Below are positions 7,746 through 16,614 of a stretch of DNA of 44,442 nucleotides, piece after piece; position 1 is the stretch's first letter; each line of letters starts with the position of its first letter. Both the position numbers and the translations under genes were made by a program. This stretch comes from Natrinema limicola JCM 13563 (GTDB lineage: Archaea; Halobacteriota; Halobacteria; Halobacteriales; Natrialbaceae), in contig NZ_AOIT01000059.1 in assembly GCF_000337475.1 (NCBI RefSeq), positions 1-44,442 of the forward strand, read 5' to 3'. The notes beneath the pieces are model-generated. The model was not told the DNA's origin, ran no database searches, and was given only the letters and a program-made list of their open reading frames with translations.

Positions 7746-9557
7746 ATGCGCACCCTCGCGGCCCTGCTTGCGGTCGTCGTCGCCGCGTCGCTGATCGGGT
7801 CGATCGCGGTCGTCAGATGGATCCACCGGCCGGCACAGCGCTGGCGCGACGTGGCTCGAGCGCGGCTCGTCTACGGGATTCCGTGGGGATCGCTGGTCGT
7901 GATCGCGTTCGTCCTCGCTGTCTACCTGTTCGTCCAGAGCGGACTGGCAGACTTCGACGATCCCGTGACGATTCCCTTCCGCACGTGGTCGTATTTCTAC
8001 CCGCTTGGGATGGCGACGGCGTCGTTTTCCCACGCGGGCCCCGGCCATCTCATCGGAAATCTCGCCGGGACCGCCGTCGTCGCCCCGATCGCCGAGTACG
8101 CCTGGGGCCACTATCCGGACGAGCGCGATCCGGTCCGAACCGACTCGTGGGCCGCCGACCCGCGCGTCCGGGCAGTCGTCGTCTTCCCGCTCGTCGTCAT
8201 CGGCGTTGGACTCGTGATGAGCCTGTTCGCGCTCGGCCCCGTCATCGGCTTTTCCGGTGTCGTCTTCGCCCTCGCAGGCTTTGCACTCGTCCAGTATCCG
8301 ATCCTGACGATCATTGCCACGCTCGGCGTCCAAGACGTCGTCTTGCGGCTCTACTACGCGCTCCAAGAACCCATCCGTGTCTATACCGCTGCGCCCCGCC
8401 CGCCATCGGCACCCTCCTGGGCCGGTATCGCCATTCAGGGCCACGCACTCGGGCTCTTCGTCGGCTTCGTTCTCGGGGTCGCCCTCCTCAAACGCCGCCA
8501 CAGCCGCCCTGATCCGCTACGGCTCTGGCTTGCCGTCCTGTTGTTTGGCTTCTCGAGGGAGCTGTGGGCGATCTATTGGTTCGGTGCCGAAAACACGTTC
8601 ATCCTCTATCAGGGGCCGGGCGTCGCAATCGTCTCGATACTCGCACTCGTGGTCACGCTCTCGATGACCGCCCCCGACACGCCTCTGCTCCCGCCGCCGC
8701 TCCGGCGACTGGTCGCGCAGCCGGTCGACGACGAGTCGTCGCCGGTCACCAGACCGCTCGAGCTCGCCGGCAGCGCTCGCGACCGCGTTGTCACTGCTCG
8801 TCTCGAGCGCGTGCGCGAAATTATCGGTGCGGGACACGATCGCGAGCCGGGCCTGCTGGCGACGCTGACTCGCAGACGAGCCGCGTTTCTGGCGGTCCTT
8901 GGCGTGCTCGCAATTGTCGCTGGCATCGCCGTCCCCACGAACTTCCTCGTCGTCGACGACGCGACGGCAGCATCGGATTCGCCACTCCAGATTCGAGACT
9001 ACACGGTCGAGTACGTCGAGGGGGTCCCCAACGAATACGTCTCCGGGATCGGTATCGAGGCCATCGAGAGCGACGACGGCCTCGAGTCGAGCGGGGTGAT
9101 CGTTGCCAGCGAGCAACGTGAGATTTGGCTCGAGGCGGTCAGCACCCAACGACTGGCCTTCACGGGCGAGGAGACGATTACCGTCGGCGGCCCCGGCTGG
9201 CGCGAGACGGTTCACGTCGACCGCAGCGGCTGGGAGCCGGTCGGCAACGAGACCGTCTATCAGGTCTGGCTGTGGGAGGACGGCACCGATCGCCAGCTCG
9301 CGTACGAATCCAACGACTCGCGGGCCGACGTACGGATCGCCGGTCGAAACGTGACCATCGGCACCGACGACGGCACGTTCGACCTCGCGGTCAACGCGAG
9401 CGAGAATACCGACACCGCGACGACGCCGATCCCAGCCGAAAACGAGACGACAATGGCTGGCGGCCTCACCTTCGAGCGAGACGAAGAGACGGTCTACGCG
9501 GCCGCCGACGGGACGCGGGTCGCGATCGCGAGCAAAGAGACGTACAACGGCTCCTGA
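7746..9557 (+). CDS. Rhomboid-family intramembrane serine protease with large C-terminal extension
   Basis: A 603-residue membrane protein. The rhomboid core covers about residues 1-310. It has SHAGPGHLIGNL (about 95-106, the H-x-x-x-N oxyanion motif), GFSGVVFALAGFAL (about 167-180, nucleophile Ser) and QGHALGLFVGF (about 231-241, catalytic His). So all catalytic elements of a rhomboid are present. The second half is unusual. It has a further transmembrane helix (about 382-405), then about 190 residues of mostly beta, Thr/Asp-rich sequence with several N-x-S/T sites, probably outside the cell. ATG 7746 is supported by a TATA-like CTATAC at 7718-7723. Its substrate is unknown. Confidence 0.88.
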   Translation: MRTLAALLAVVVAASLIGSIAVVRWIHRPAQRWRDVARARLVYGIPWGSLVVIAFVLAVYLFVQSGLADFDDPVTIPFRTWSYFYPLGMATASFSHAGPGHLIGNLAGTAVVAPIAEYAWGHYPDERDPVRTDSWAADPRVRAVVVFPLVVIGVGLVMSLFALGPVIGFSGVVFALAGFALVQYPILTIIATLGVQDVVLRLYYALQEPIRVYTAAPRPPSAPSWAGIAIQGHALGLFVGFVLGVALLKRRHSRPDPLRLWLAVLLFGFSRELWAIYWFGAENTFILYQGPGVAIVSILALVVTLSMTAPDTPLLPPPLRRLVAQPVDDESSPVTRPLELAGSARDRVVTARLERVREIIGAGHDREPGLLATLTRRRAAFLAVLGVLAIVAGIAVPTNFLVVDDATAASDSPLQIRDYTVEYVEGVPNEYVSGIGIEAIESDDGLESSGVIVASEQREIWLEAVSTQRLAFTGEETITVGGPGWRETVHVDRSGWEPVGNETVYQVWLWEDGTDRQLAYESNDSRADVRIAGRNVTIGTDDGTFDLAVNASENTDTATTPIPAENETTMAGGLTFERDEETVYAAADGTRVAIASKETYNGS

Positions 9558-9586
9558 CCGCTACTGCGTGCTGGTTTCCGAACTCG

Positions 9587-10231
9587 TTAAACTCGAGTCG
9601 GCCACTCGATGCGGAAGACCTCGGCCTCGAGCGTCGCTTCTGCTTCGGTATGGAAGTCGAACTGCTTGGGCAGCGGAAACGCAGCCCGGAACGCGTGCGT
9701 TACCTCCCCACCCTCGTCGGCGGCGAACGACTCGACGAACTCCTGGCTGCCCTCGTTGTGGATCGTATAGGAGACCGCCCCGATCTCGCGTGCTGTCTCG
9801 AGGAACTCCCGATCCGCGTGTCGATTCCCGCGCTGTGCGCCGAAGGGTGGATTCGAGAGCACAGTCGCATCAGTGACCGAAAACGGATGGCGGGTGACGT
9901 CGCCGCGAAGCCAGTCGATAGCGCGACCACGGTCGTCATCAGCCACGACTACCTGTTCGTTCTGTTGGGCGACTGCGAGCGCGCCAGCGTCGACATCGAC
10001 CGCCGCAACGCGGTCACCTCCGGCCAGTGTGGCCGCAATCGCGAGCATCCCGGTTCCAGTACCGAGATCGACGACCTGCCCCTCGAGATCACCCTGCAAT
10101 CCTGCCAGGTGGCAGAGATGCGCGGCTAGCTCCGGTGGGGTGAGATACTGCTCGAGGGCTGGTGACGGCTCCGAAAAGTCCTCGAGAGACTCGAGTCGGC
10201 GGGCGAGCGTGCGCCGAGAGGGACTGGACAT
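9587..10231 (-). CDS. METTL5-like adenine-N6 RNA/DNA methyltransferase
   Basis: A 214-residue class I SAM-dependent methyltransferase. The motifs are LEQYLTPPELAAHLCHLA (N-terminal block typical of the METTL5 group), VVDLGTGTGMLAIAA (SAM loop, about residues 54-66) and SNPPFGAQ (about 125-132, the N-P-P-F/Y motif of enzymes that methylate exocyclic amines). The eukaryotic METTL5 modifies one adenine in 18S rRNA; an rRNA target here is likely but inferred. ATG 10231 is preferred over an upstream in-frame start at 10318 because the alignable block begins near it. It is convergent with the rhomboid gene. Confidence 0.88.
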   Translation of the reverse strand: MSSPSRRTLARRLESLEDFSEPSPALEQYLTPPELAAHLCHLAGLQGDLEGQVVDLGTGTGMLAIAATLAGGDRVAAVDVDAGALAVAQQNEQVVVADDDRGRAIDWLRGDVTRHPFSVTDATVLSNPPFGAQRGNRHADREFLETAREIGAVSYTIHNEGSQEFVESFAADEGGEVTHAFRAAFPLPKQFDFHTEAEATLEAEVFRIEWPTRV

Positions 10232-10363
10232 GGTCAGGTGTCGGTACTCGAGTGTAATGGATCTCTCGAGGTCACGGGCACGTTGCTGGTCGTGTGAGTG
10301 TACACGTTCCGCTTTCATGATATATTCGAATAGAGTTAAGGAGAGTCCGTGGAAGTGATAGAT

Positions 10364-10546
10364 ATGGACGAGTGTCCACGGTGTGGGGGACCGATCAACG
10401 AACTCTCGCTTGGCGACGTGTCGACAGTCATGTGTTCACGCTGTGGCTTTGCCGACATCCCCGTCGAACACCAGCCGACCAGCGAGGAGGTCGAGTCCTG
10501 GCGGGACGCGCTCAACCGGTTTTACGAGCAGTCGGCCGATCGCTGA
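10364..10546 (+). CDS. Tiny zinc-finger protein
   Basis: A 60-residue protein with two CxxC pairs, CPRCGG (residues 4-9) and CSRCGF (about residues 24-29), spaced to bind one zinc. A helical tail follows (EEVESWRDALNRFYEQ). Such minimal zinc-finger proteins are common in haloarchaea and some affect motility or biofilm, but no role can be assigned here. ATG 10364 follows a purine-rich AAGGAGAG at 10339-10346. An in-frame GTG at 10349 is possible but adds only five residues. Confidence 0.8.
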   Translation: MDECPRCGGPINELSLGDVSTVMCSRCGFADIPVEHQPTSEEVESWRDALNRFYEQSADR

Positions 10547-10590
10547 GTGTCTCCGTTCGTTCGCTGCGCTACCTGACCGCGATACCCGTG

Positions 10591-10596
10591 AAAAAA
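10591..10596 (-). terminator. T-run terminator for the actin homologue gene
   Basis: Six A on the plus strand (six T in the minus-strand transcript) lie about 23 nt past the stop of the actin gene, between convergent genes. This is a plausible archaeal stop signal. Confidence 0.45.
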
Positions 10597-10618
10597 TAAC
10601 TGCCGCTGGAGCGACGGC

Positions 10619-11650
10619 TTACTCGGTTGCAGGTGCTGCTTCTGCTTCGTCCGCTTCCTCCTCGTGATCGACGTCCTCGTCGGAGCGAGCCGCGACGAGT
10701 CCACCACGAGCGACGCTGTACAGCGGTTCGTTCGCGTGCGAAACGCCGCTGATCGAGAACGGAATGTTCGCCTCCTCTAAGTGGTCGCGGAACAGCGCCT
10801 CGAAGCCGTCGGGACTCGAGGTGCCGCCGGTGACGACGACAGGGATGTCGAGTCCTTCTTCGACGTCTTCCTCGTCGACTTCCTGGACGATGTTCTCGAT
10901 GACGTAGTCGAGTAAGTTCTCGTAGTAGATCGACAGCGCACCTTCGACGCCGCCGACGTCGGTCGTGAAGTCGAGTTCGAAGTCGTCTTCCTTGATCGAG
11001 GTGACCTTGTCGACGGGTGTGCCGGTTGCGCGGGCGGCCTGTTCGTCGACCCAGTCGCCACCGCGGGCGACGGAGAACTTCATGACGGGCACGGCGTAGT
11101 AGGCCAGACAGACGTTGGTCATGCCGGCACCGAACGAGATCCCGAGGCCGGTGAAGTTGTTGTCCGCGAGTTCAGAGTAGATGACGGACATTCCCTCGTT
11201 GATCGGCTCGGCGTCGTAGCCCATGTCGTCGAGGAAGGATTCGATCGTCTTCTGGTGGTACAGCGTCGAGAGTTCGGAGTCGATCGGATCCGCTGGCGTC
11301 GAGAAATAGAGCTTCTCGTCGGGATAGGCGGGCTCGCCGACGACCTGCTCGATGATGAGCTTCATCATCGGGATCGCACTCTGCTCGTCGTTCGAGAGGA
11401 TCCCGTGTTTCATCGGCCGTCGAGTCTCCTTGTTGAAGATGTTCGCGAAATTGAGTGCGTCGTCGCCGACGACGTAGACCTTGTCGTCTTTGCGGATGTG
11501 GAGCACTTCGCTTCGCGAGAGCATCTGCTCGGCCATATCCGAGTACTCGATCTCGACGAATGAGTTACGCTGTTGCACGAATACCGTGTCGGTTCCATCC
11601 TGCTGTGCAGACAGGATGTTCATCGTCCCGACGTCTAGGCCTTTGGCCAT
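10619..11650 (-). CDS. Haloarchaeal actin homologue (volactin/salactin-like)
   Basis: A 343-residue actin/Hsp70-fold ATPase. The first phosphate loop is GLDVGTMN (residues 4-11), the second [12 protein letters not shown] (about 167-178), and the adenosine motif is [11 protein letters not shown] (about 272-282). The length and the start [17 protein letters not shown] resemble the haloarchaeal actins described as volactin (Haloferax) and salactin (Halobacterium), which form filaments linked to cell shape and division. Which of the two is closer cannot be decided without a tree. The acidic C-terminal tail is probably disordered. A TATA element sits 25-30 nt upstream, so the gene has its own leaderless promoter. 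Confidence 0.88.
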   Translation of the reverse strand: MAKGLDVGTMNILSAQQDGTDTVFVQQRNSFVEIEYSDMAEQMLSRSEVLHIRKDDKVYVVGDDALNFANIFNKETRRPMKHGILSNDEQSAIPMMKLIIEQVVGEPAYPDEKLYFSTPADPIDSELSTLYHQKTIESFLDDMGYDAEPINEGMSVIYSELADNNFTGLGISFGAGMTNVCLAYYAVPVMKFSVARGGDWVDEQAARATGTPVDKVTSIKEDDFELDFTTDVGGVEGALSIYYENLLDYVIENIVQEVDEEDVEEGLDIPVVVTGGTSSPDGFEALFRDHLEEANIPFSISGVSHANEPLYSVARGGLVAARSDEDVDHEEEADEAEAAPATE

Positions 11651-11672
11651 GTGTGGGGAAGGAAACCGACGG

Positions 11673-11681
11673 ATTATAAAT
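11673..11681 (-). promoter_or_regulatory. TATA element for the actin homologue
   Basis: ATTATAAAT (plus strand) is centred 27 nt before the ATG at 11650 on the minus strand. The spacing fits a leaderless transcript independent of the upstream membrane protein gene. Confidence 0.65.
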
Positions 11682-11746
11682 CTATGTACGCCACTTACAG
11701 ATCTGATACTATGAAGAAAGATGCTATTTCTTTCCGCCGCCCTGCG

Positions 11747-12664
11747 TTAATTTCGTCGTGTCAGATCCCGGATCCGATCGAGTAGCTTTGCGATCGGTGA
11801 CGTCACCGTCTCGACCGCACTCTTCTCGTCGGCCGTCGCCAGTTCCTCGGCTCGCTGTTGTTCGCGAAGCTCTTTGAGTTTCGCCGTCTGATCGTCGACC
11901 GTCGAACTCGAGGTGGTCTGCTTCGTCTCGCCGCCTTTGAGGCCTTTGAGACCGGCAACCTGTGCGTCGACACCCGACGAGCGGGTCGTCGTGGTCCCGA
12001 CGTTGGTATCGACGGTGACGTCGTCGAAATCGTCCTCGGAGAAGCTCAGTCGTTTGTGCTCGGTTTTCTCGACGCCACCCCACGAGAGTTCGACGCCGTC
12101 CATCGCGTCGTCGATGTCTTGTTGGACTTCTGCGTCGGTCACGTCGGGGTCGTCGTCCTCGTCGTCGGTTGCCACTACCTCGGCCTGCTGTGCCATATCG
12201 AGATAGTGGGCGATCAGTGCCGCACCCGTTGACGCGGTGATACCAGCGAGCCCGACGGCGTATACTGCGACCACCTGAACGGTATAGTTGTTGTTGTAGC
12301 CGTTCCAGTGGTGTGGATAGACGACGAGGAAGCCAGCGACCGCAGCGACGGTGATCGCCGCGCCGCCGATCGACGTATACAGCATCCGCCGTTCCGACGG
12401 GAGGAGCGTAACGATCCCGAGCATCACGACGGGAAGAGACACCATCGCAAGTGCGTATGCGGGACCGACCCACGCGAAGTAGCCGGCGGATCGGGCTTCG
12501 TGCGTGTTGCCCCACAGAAAGAGCAGCAGTGCGACGATGGCAAGCCCGATCCCGCCTAGAAACAGACCGAAGCCGACGTAGACGTCGGTCCGATCCTCCG
12601 GTTCACCGATGTATCGACGATAGAGGTCGAAGAGATACCCGTCAGGGGCCTGTTCCGCTGCCAT
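11747..12664 (-). CDS. Five-helix membrane protein with long acidic cytoplasmic tail
   Basis: A 305-residue protein. Residues 1-25 hold a short polar segment (DGYLFDLYRRYIGEPEDRTD), then five hydrophobic helices run to about residue 155. The remaining 150 residues are acidic and polar, with DDEDDDPDVTDAEVQQDIDD and a Lys/Glu-rich stretch (about 240-275) that could form a coiled coil. No catalytic motif is visible. The gene lies directly upstream of the actin homologue on the same strand with a 96-nt gap. From memory such a DUF7139-type membrane protein also adjoins haloarchaeal actins elsewhere. A membrane anchor or partner for the filament is an attractive but untested inference. Confidence 0.82.
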   Translation of the reverse strand: MAAEQAPDGYLFDLYRRYIGEPEDRTDVYVGFGLFLGGIGLAIVALLLFLWGNTHEARSAGYFAWVGPAYALAMVSLPVVMLGIVTLLPSERRMLYTSIGGAAITVAAVAGFLVVYPHHWNGYNNNYTVQVVAVYAVGLAGITASTGAALIAHYLDMAQQAEVVATDDEDDDPDVTDAEVQQDIDDAMDGVELSWGGVEKTEHKRLSFSEDDFDDVTVDTNVGTTTTRSSGVDAQVAGLKGLKGGETKQTTSSSTVDDQTAKLKELREQQRAEELATADEKSAVETVTSPIAKLLDRIRDLTRRN

Positions 12665-12841
12665 TGACCCCCCGTTTACGCTCCAGTACTATGACTGTTG
12701 GGACGAGAAACGAACTCGATACCCGCCCGCCTCGCTCCGCAAACGGCACACTCGGTGCCGACGCGACACGACGTGTAAGTCACGATGAACGTCACCATAG
12801 TTTGATGATGGCTGGGCCGAAAGCTACTTCCATCTCAAATA

Positions 12842-13426
12842 ATGGTTGGTAATACAAACACCGTCCTCGTCGCGGACGACGATCCCGCCGTCGTCGATCA
12901 ACTACAGTCGTGGCTCGACGACTATCGGGTTGAAGCAACGACGGATGGAGACGAGACGATCGCATGCCTTGAAACCGCCGACGCAGTCGTCGTTGATCAC
13001 GATCTCCTAACAGTATCCGGAGCCGTCGCAGCCGAGCTCGAACGCCGTGCGACGACACAGACGTTGGCATTCCTCTGTGAGCAGACGGATGCCCATAAGC
13101 ATCCGTTTTCGATCGCCAACACGCTCGTCAAGCCCGTCGAGAAGGACACAGTGGTCGAGACCGTCGACAGGCTCCTCCGTCGCGCCCGATACGACGAGCT
13201 GATCGCGGAATGTACGACGCTTGCAACGAAACGAGGGGCACTCGAGGCCGGTGGCAACACCGCATCCGACGCACGATCTGAGACGCTCCAGCGGGATCTC
13301 GACGAGCTGTTTACCGAACTCGATGACCTGGTGGGGTCGTTCGACAGCGATGACTTCCGGGCCGCGTTCGCGACGTGTGAGTTCGGAACGACCATCCAGC
13401 CACGGCGTGCAAGCGAGTGCTCCTGA
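12842..13426 (+). CDS. HalX-type response regulator with altered receiver
   Basis: A 194-residue protein. Residues 6-110 are a receiver domain with the acidic pocket ADDD (11-14), a candidate phospho-acceptor Asp52 in VVDHDLL and Lys97 in LVKPVE. Residues about 110-185 match the HalX domain (RLLRRARYDELIAECTTLATKRGALEA). The Thr/Ser normally about 27 residues after the acceptor seems replaced by Cys79 (LAFLCEQ), so signalling may differ from a standard receiver. HalX regulators are haloarchaeal and usually have no classical DNA-binding domain. No kinase gene is adjacent; the two kinases of this window are over 20 kb away. Confidence 0.85.
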   Translation: MVGNTNTVLVADDDPAVVDQLQSWLDDYRVEATTDGDETIACLETADAVVVDHDLLTVSGAVAAELERRATTQTLAFLCEQTDAHKHPFSIANTLVKPVEKDTVVETVDRLLRRARYDELIAECTTLATKRGALEAGGNTASDARSETLQRDLDELFTELDDLVGSFDSDDFRAAFATCEFGTTIQPRRASECS

Positions 13427-13475
13427 CAGCACCGAGCGTGAGCACCATCGATATTCTCCCCTCTCGACAGCGTGC

Positions 13476-13483
13476 AGTATATA
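13476..13483 (+). promoter_or_regulatory. TATA element for dph2
   Basis: AGTATATA centred 28 nt before the ATG at 13508. It decides that start over the in-frame codon at 13472, which lies upstream of the TATA element. Confidence 0.6.
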
Positions 13484-13507
13484 CGTTCGTGGCAGCAAGG
13501 GCTGTCA

Positions 13508-14557
13508 ATGAGTCAGGAGCCGGAGTACAGCGAGGGCGACCTCCGAAACACCGGGATGAGTCTCAAACACGACCGTGAGTGGGACTACGAACTCGAGCAG
13601 ATCGTCGAGGAGATCGAGGAACGAGACGCAACGAAAGTCGGGCTACAGTTCCCCGAAGGGCTGAAGCGACGCGGTCCAGCCGTCGCCGACGACCTGCGCG
13701 AACTGACCGGCGACGACGTGACGTTCATGCTCTCGGGCCAGCCCTGTTATGGGGCCTGTGATCTTGATACCTATCTGATGAAACGCACCGACGTGTTCGT
13801 TCACTTCGGTCACTCGCCGATGAAGAACACGGACAAGGTCATCTACGTGCCGCTGTTCTCGAACGTCGAGGTGACGCCGATCATGGAGGAAGCGCTCGAG
13901 ACGCTCGAGCCACCCGAGGAAACGGAGGGTGTCGGCCTCGTCACGACGGCCCAGCACATGAACCGCTACGAGGAGATGACGGAGTTCTTAGAGGAGCGTG
14001 GCTACGAGGTCCACAGCCGTCGCGGCGACGAGCGACTGACCCACGAGGGGCAGGTGCTCGGCTGTAACTACGCGAGTGCGGACGTGCCCGCCGATCAGGT
14101 GCTGTACGTCGGCGGCGGCAAGTTCCACCCGCTCGGACTGGCGATGGAACACCCCGACAAGCACGTCGTCATCGCGGACCCAGTCAACAACGTCGTCACC
14201 GTCGCCGATACGGAGAAGTTCATGAAACAGCGCTACGGCGCGATCCATCGCGCGATGGACGCCGAGAAGTGGGGCGTCATCTTCTGTACCAAGATCGGAC
14301 AGGGGCGCTGGGAGCAGGCTCAGGAGATCTTGGACGACAACGACGACGCGTACCTCATCACGATGGACGAGGTGACGCCGGATCGGCTGCGCAACTTCGA
14401 TATGGACGCGTTCGTCAACACCGGCTGTCCGCGGATCACGACCGACGACGGCCCGCAGTTCCACAAGCCGATGCTCACCCCCGGCGAGTACCGGATCGCC
14501 GTCGGCGACGAACCGCTCGACAGTCTCTCGTTCGATACGTTCCACGGCACCTGGTAA
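13508..14557 (+). CDS. dph2: Diphthamide biosynthesis enzyme Dph2 (radical SAM-like 4Fe-4S)
   Basis: Transfers the 3-amino-3-carboxypropyl group of SAM to a histidine of elongation factor 2, the first step of diphthamide formation. Archaeal Dph2 is a homodimer with an unusual 4Fe-4S cluster held by three cysteines from separate domains. Matching cysteines are visible at GQPCYGACD (residues 80 and 84, one of which is the ligand), LGCNYAS (186) and NTGCPRI (307). Length is 349 residues, normal for the family. The N-terminal block VGLQFPEGLKRRGPAVA also fits. The start is set by the TATA position. Confidence 0.95.
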   Translation: MSQEPEYSEGDLRNTGMSLKHDREWDYELEQIVEEIEERDATKVGLQFPEGLKRRGPAVADDLRELTGDDVTFMLSGQPCYGACDLDTYLMKRTDVFVHFGHSPMKNTDKVIYVPLFSNVEVTPIMEEALETLEPPEETEGVGLVTTAQHMNRYEEMTEFLEERGYEVHSRRGDERLTHEGQVLGCNYASADVPADQVLYVGGGKFHPLGLAMEHPDKHVVIADPVNNVVTVADTEKFMKQRYGAIHRAMDAEKWGVIFCTKIGQGRWEQAQEILDDNDDAYLITMDEVTPDRLRNFDMDAFVNTGCPRITTDDGPQFHKPMLTPGEYRIAVGDEPLDSLSFDTFHGTW

Positions 14558-14788
14558 CTGCTCTTCTGCGGCGCTCTTTCCGTGGCCGTCACGCGTTTCG
14601 CTGTCAGTTATCACTCAATAACCGGTTCGTGGAACTGAAAGCTCGACGGCCATAGCGAAATATATCACGACTGCCATCACGAAAAGAGTGTATCGTATCG
14701 AGGATAGTGCAGAAATACTGCGTTCTGGTGCTGTTCCCAAATCAGTTTGGAGGTGTTCTTTTGCCCACTAGTCACCGACCAGTAGTCG

Positions 14789-15565
14789 ATGAGTAACTCA
14801 GCCTCGAGCGGATCGACGGCCGCCGTCCGTGATGAGTTCTTCGACGCCCTCGCTGACGCCCGTCGACGAACCGTTCTCCAGGTCGTGTATCAGCGATCGC
14901 CGGACGAACTCGAGAAAGACGACCTTGCGCGCCACCTCGCAGCAGTAACGATGGATACACGACCCGCCGAAGTGACCGACGACGACTATCAAGGGGCGCT
15001 CGTCGATATCCATCACCGGCTGGTGCCGTCGCTGACCGACGCTGGTCTCCTCGAGACGGTCGATGACGAGACGGTCGTACTGGGCGATCATCCAGCCTTC
15101 GACGACTCCCTCCTCGAGGGCATCGTGTCGGCCCGCCACGACGCCGACGACGCGACACTCGATGCAGTGTTCCGTGCGCTCGCTGCCGACCGTCGACGGA
15201 CGGTCCTGTCGATACTGGCCGAGGAGGATCGCCCGCTCGAGACCGAAACGCTGGCCCGTCGCGTCGCAGCTCGTGAGGCCGAGACGGCCGAGCGCGAAGT
15301 CGCTCAAGAACGTGTCGACGAGGTGGCGACCACGTTCGTGCACGTTCACGGCCCCATGCTGGCAGACGCCTCGCTCGTCGACTACGACGCCGAGACGGGG
15401 CGGGTCGTCGACGTGGACCACCCGATTGTCGACCCCGAGTGGATCCGGCCCGGCAACGCAGCAGCGACAGCGACCGGCGAGTCGGCGACCGTCGAACGAC
15501 ATGTCGACGACGCTACGCCAGCGACACACCAGCTGATCTATCGCGCCCGGCCACGCTCTCCGTGA
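14789..15565 (+). CDS. Tandem winged-helix protein (DUF7344-like), putative regulator
   Basis: A 258-residue soluble protein with two similar winged-helix units. The first has EFFDALADARRRTVLQVVYQ (about residues 12-31) and the second AVFRALAADRRRTVLSILAE (about 124-143). This ALAD-x-RRRTVL signature is a common haloarchaeal HTH family, so DNA binding is likely. The C-terminal 30 residues are Ala/Thr-rich and probably disordered. It faces a 230-nt upstream gap (14558-14788) with no other gene. The target genes are unknown; neither neighbour is an obvious regulon member. Confidence 0.78.
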   Translation: MSNSASSGSTAAVRDEFFDALADARRRTVLQVVYQRSPDELEKDDLARHLAAVTMDTRPAEVTDDDYQGALVDIHHRLVPSLTDAGLLETVDDETVVLGDHPAFDDSLLEGIVSARHDADDATLDAVFRALAADRRRTVLSILAEEDRPLETETLARRVAAREAETAEREVAQERVDEVATTFVHVHGPMLADASLVDYDAETGRVVDVDHPIVDPEWIRPGNAAATATGESATVERHVDDATPATHQLIYRARPRSP

Positions 15566-15724
15566 TCGAGTCGGGGCCAGGCGACGGCGAAGACAAGCGT
15601 CGGTCAGGTCACGGTACCGAGCAACACGGTCGGTCAAGCCACGACCGTCACTGGTCGTGGATCGTCGTTCGCCGATTTCGCGGAGACGACAACACTTACC
15701 CAGTCGGTCCCCACAGCCTCGAGT

Positions 15725-16558
15725 ATGATCGAAAGCGACTGGGACGACTGGCTCGTCCGTGACGTCGAAGAGTCGACTCCAGATGGCGTCGCGATCTGGT
15801 ATCTCGGCTGTAACGGCTTCGTCCTGAAGGGGACCGAGGGAACGACGATCTACATCGATCCGTACCTCGGGCTCGGCGATCCGCCGCGGACGGTTCGCAT
15901 GATTCCCGTCCCGTTCACTCCCGACGATGTCGCGGAGGCCGACGCCGTCCTCGCGACCCACGAACACACCGATCACGTCCACGGCCCGAGTCAGGCCCCG
16001 ATCCTCGCGAACACGGGCGCGACCTTCTATGCGCCCGACGACAGCGTCACGAAAGCCCGCGACGAGGAGGCGTGGACCGACGAATGGGACGTCACCGACG
16101 AGCAGCTGACCGAAGTCACCGAAGGAGAGACCCTCGAGATCGGTGAGTTCACCATCCACGTCGAGCCGGCCAACGATCCCGACGCGACCCATCCCGTCAG
16201 CTACGTGTTCGAACACGACGCCGGGACCTTTTTCCACGGCGGCGATACGAAACCGACCGACGAGTTCGAGCGGATCGGCGACGAGTACGACATCGATCTC
16301 GCGGTGTTTGCCTTCGGCACCGTCGGACAGATTCCCGACAAACAAACCCGCGAGCCCAAACGAACCCGCTGGTACAACGACGAGAACCAGGTCATCGAAT
16401 GTGCCGCCGCCCTCGAGTGTGACCGCCTCCTGCCGAGTCATTGGGATATGTGGAAGGGCCTGACCGCCGATCCGAAGGCGTTACACCACCACGCAGCGAG
16501 CTTCGAGTATCCAAAGCGGCTCGAGGTCGCCGAGATCGGCGATCGCGTGGTTTTGTAG
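15725..16558 (+). CDS. UlaG-like metallo-beta-lactamase-fold hydrolase
   Basis: A 277-residue protein of the metallo-beta-lactamase superfamily, nearest in layout to L-ascorbate-6-phosphate lactonase (UlaG)-type enzymes. Metal-binding motifs are ATHEHTDHVHG (about residues 77-87), NDPDATHPVSYVFEH (about 153-167) and FFHGGDTKPTDEF (about 172-184), followed by LPSHWDMWKG. No signal peptide is seen, so it is cytoplasmic. The substrate is unknown; lactone or phosphodiester hydrolysis are both possible in this family. ATG 15725 gives the usual family N-terminus. Neighbours give no pathway hint. Confidence 0.85.
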   Translation: MIESDWDDWLVRDVEESTPDGVAIWYLGCNGFVLKGTEGTTIYIDPYLGLGDPPRTVRMIPVPFTPDDVAEADAVLATHEHTDHVHGPSQAPILANTGATFYAPDDSVTKARDEEAWTDEWDVTDEQLTEVTEGETLEIGEFTIHVEPANDPDATHPVSYVFEHDAGTFFHGGDTKPTDEFERIGDEYDIDLAVFAFGTVGQIPDKQTREPKRTRWYNDENQVIECAAALECDRLLPSHWDMWKGLTADPKALHHHAASFEYPKRLEVAEIGDRVVL

Positions 16559-16580
16559 CGATTTCCGAACTGTCCGCACG

Positions 16581-16588
16581 TTTTATAG
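16581..16588 (+). promoter_or_regulatory. TATA element for the acidic coiled-coil protein
   Basis: TTTTATAG centred about 30 nt before the ATG at 16615, which fits a leaderless or nearly leaderless transcript. Confidence 0.55.
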
Positions 16589-16614
16589 TAATGGTATGGT
16601 AACGTTGGGCCCAT

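Noticed and set aside
14798..16441. A 547-codon open frame on the minus strand across the winged-helix and hydrolase genes
   Set aside because: It is antisense to two genes with clear family motifs. Long antisense frames are common in GC-rich haloarchaeal DNA, and the translation is rich in Arg/Val/Gly with no motif.
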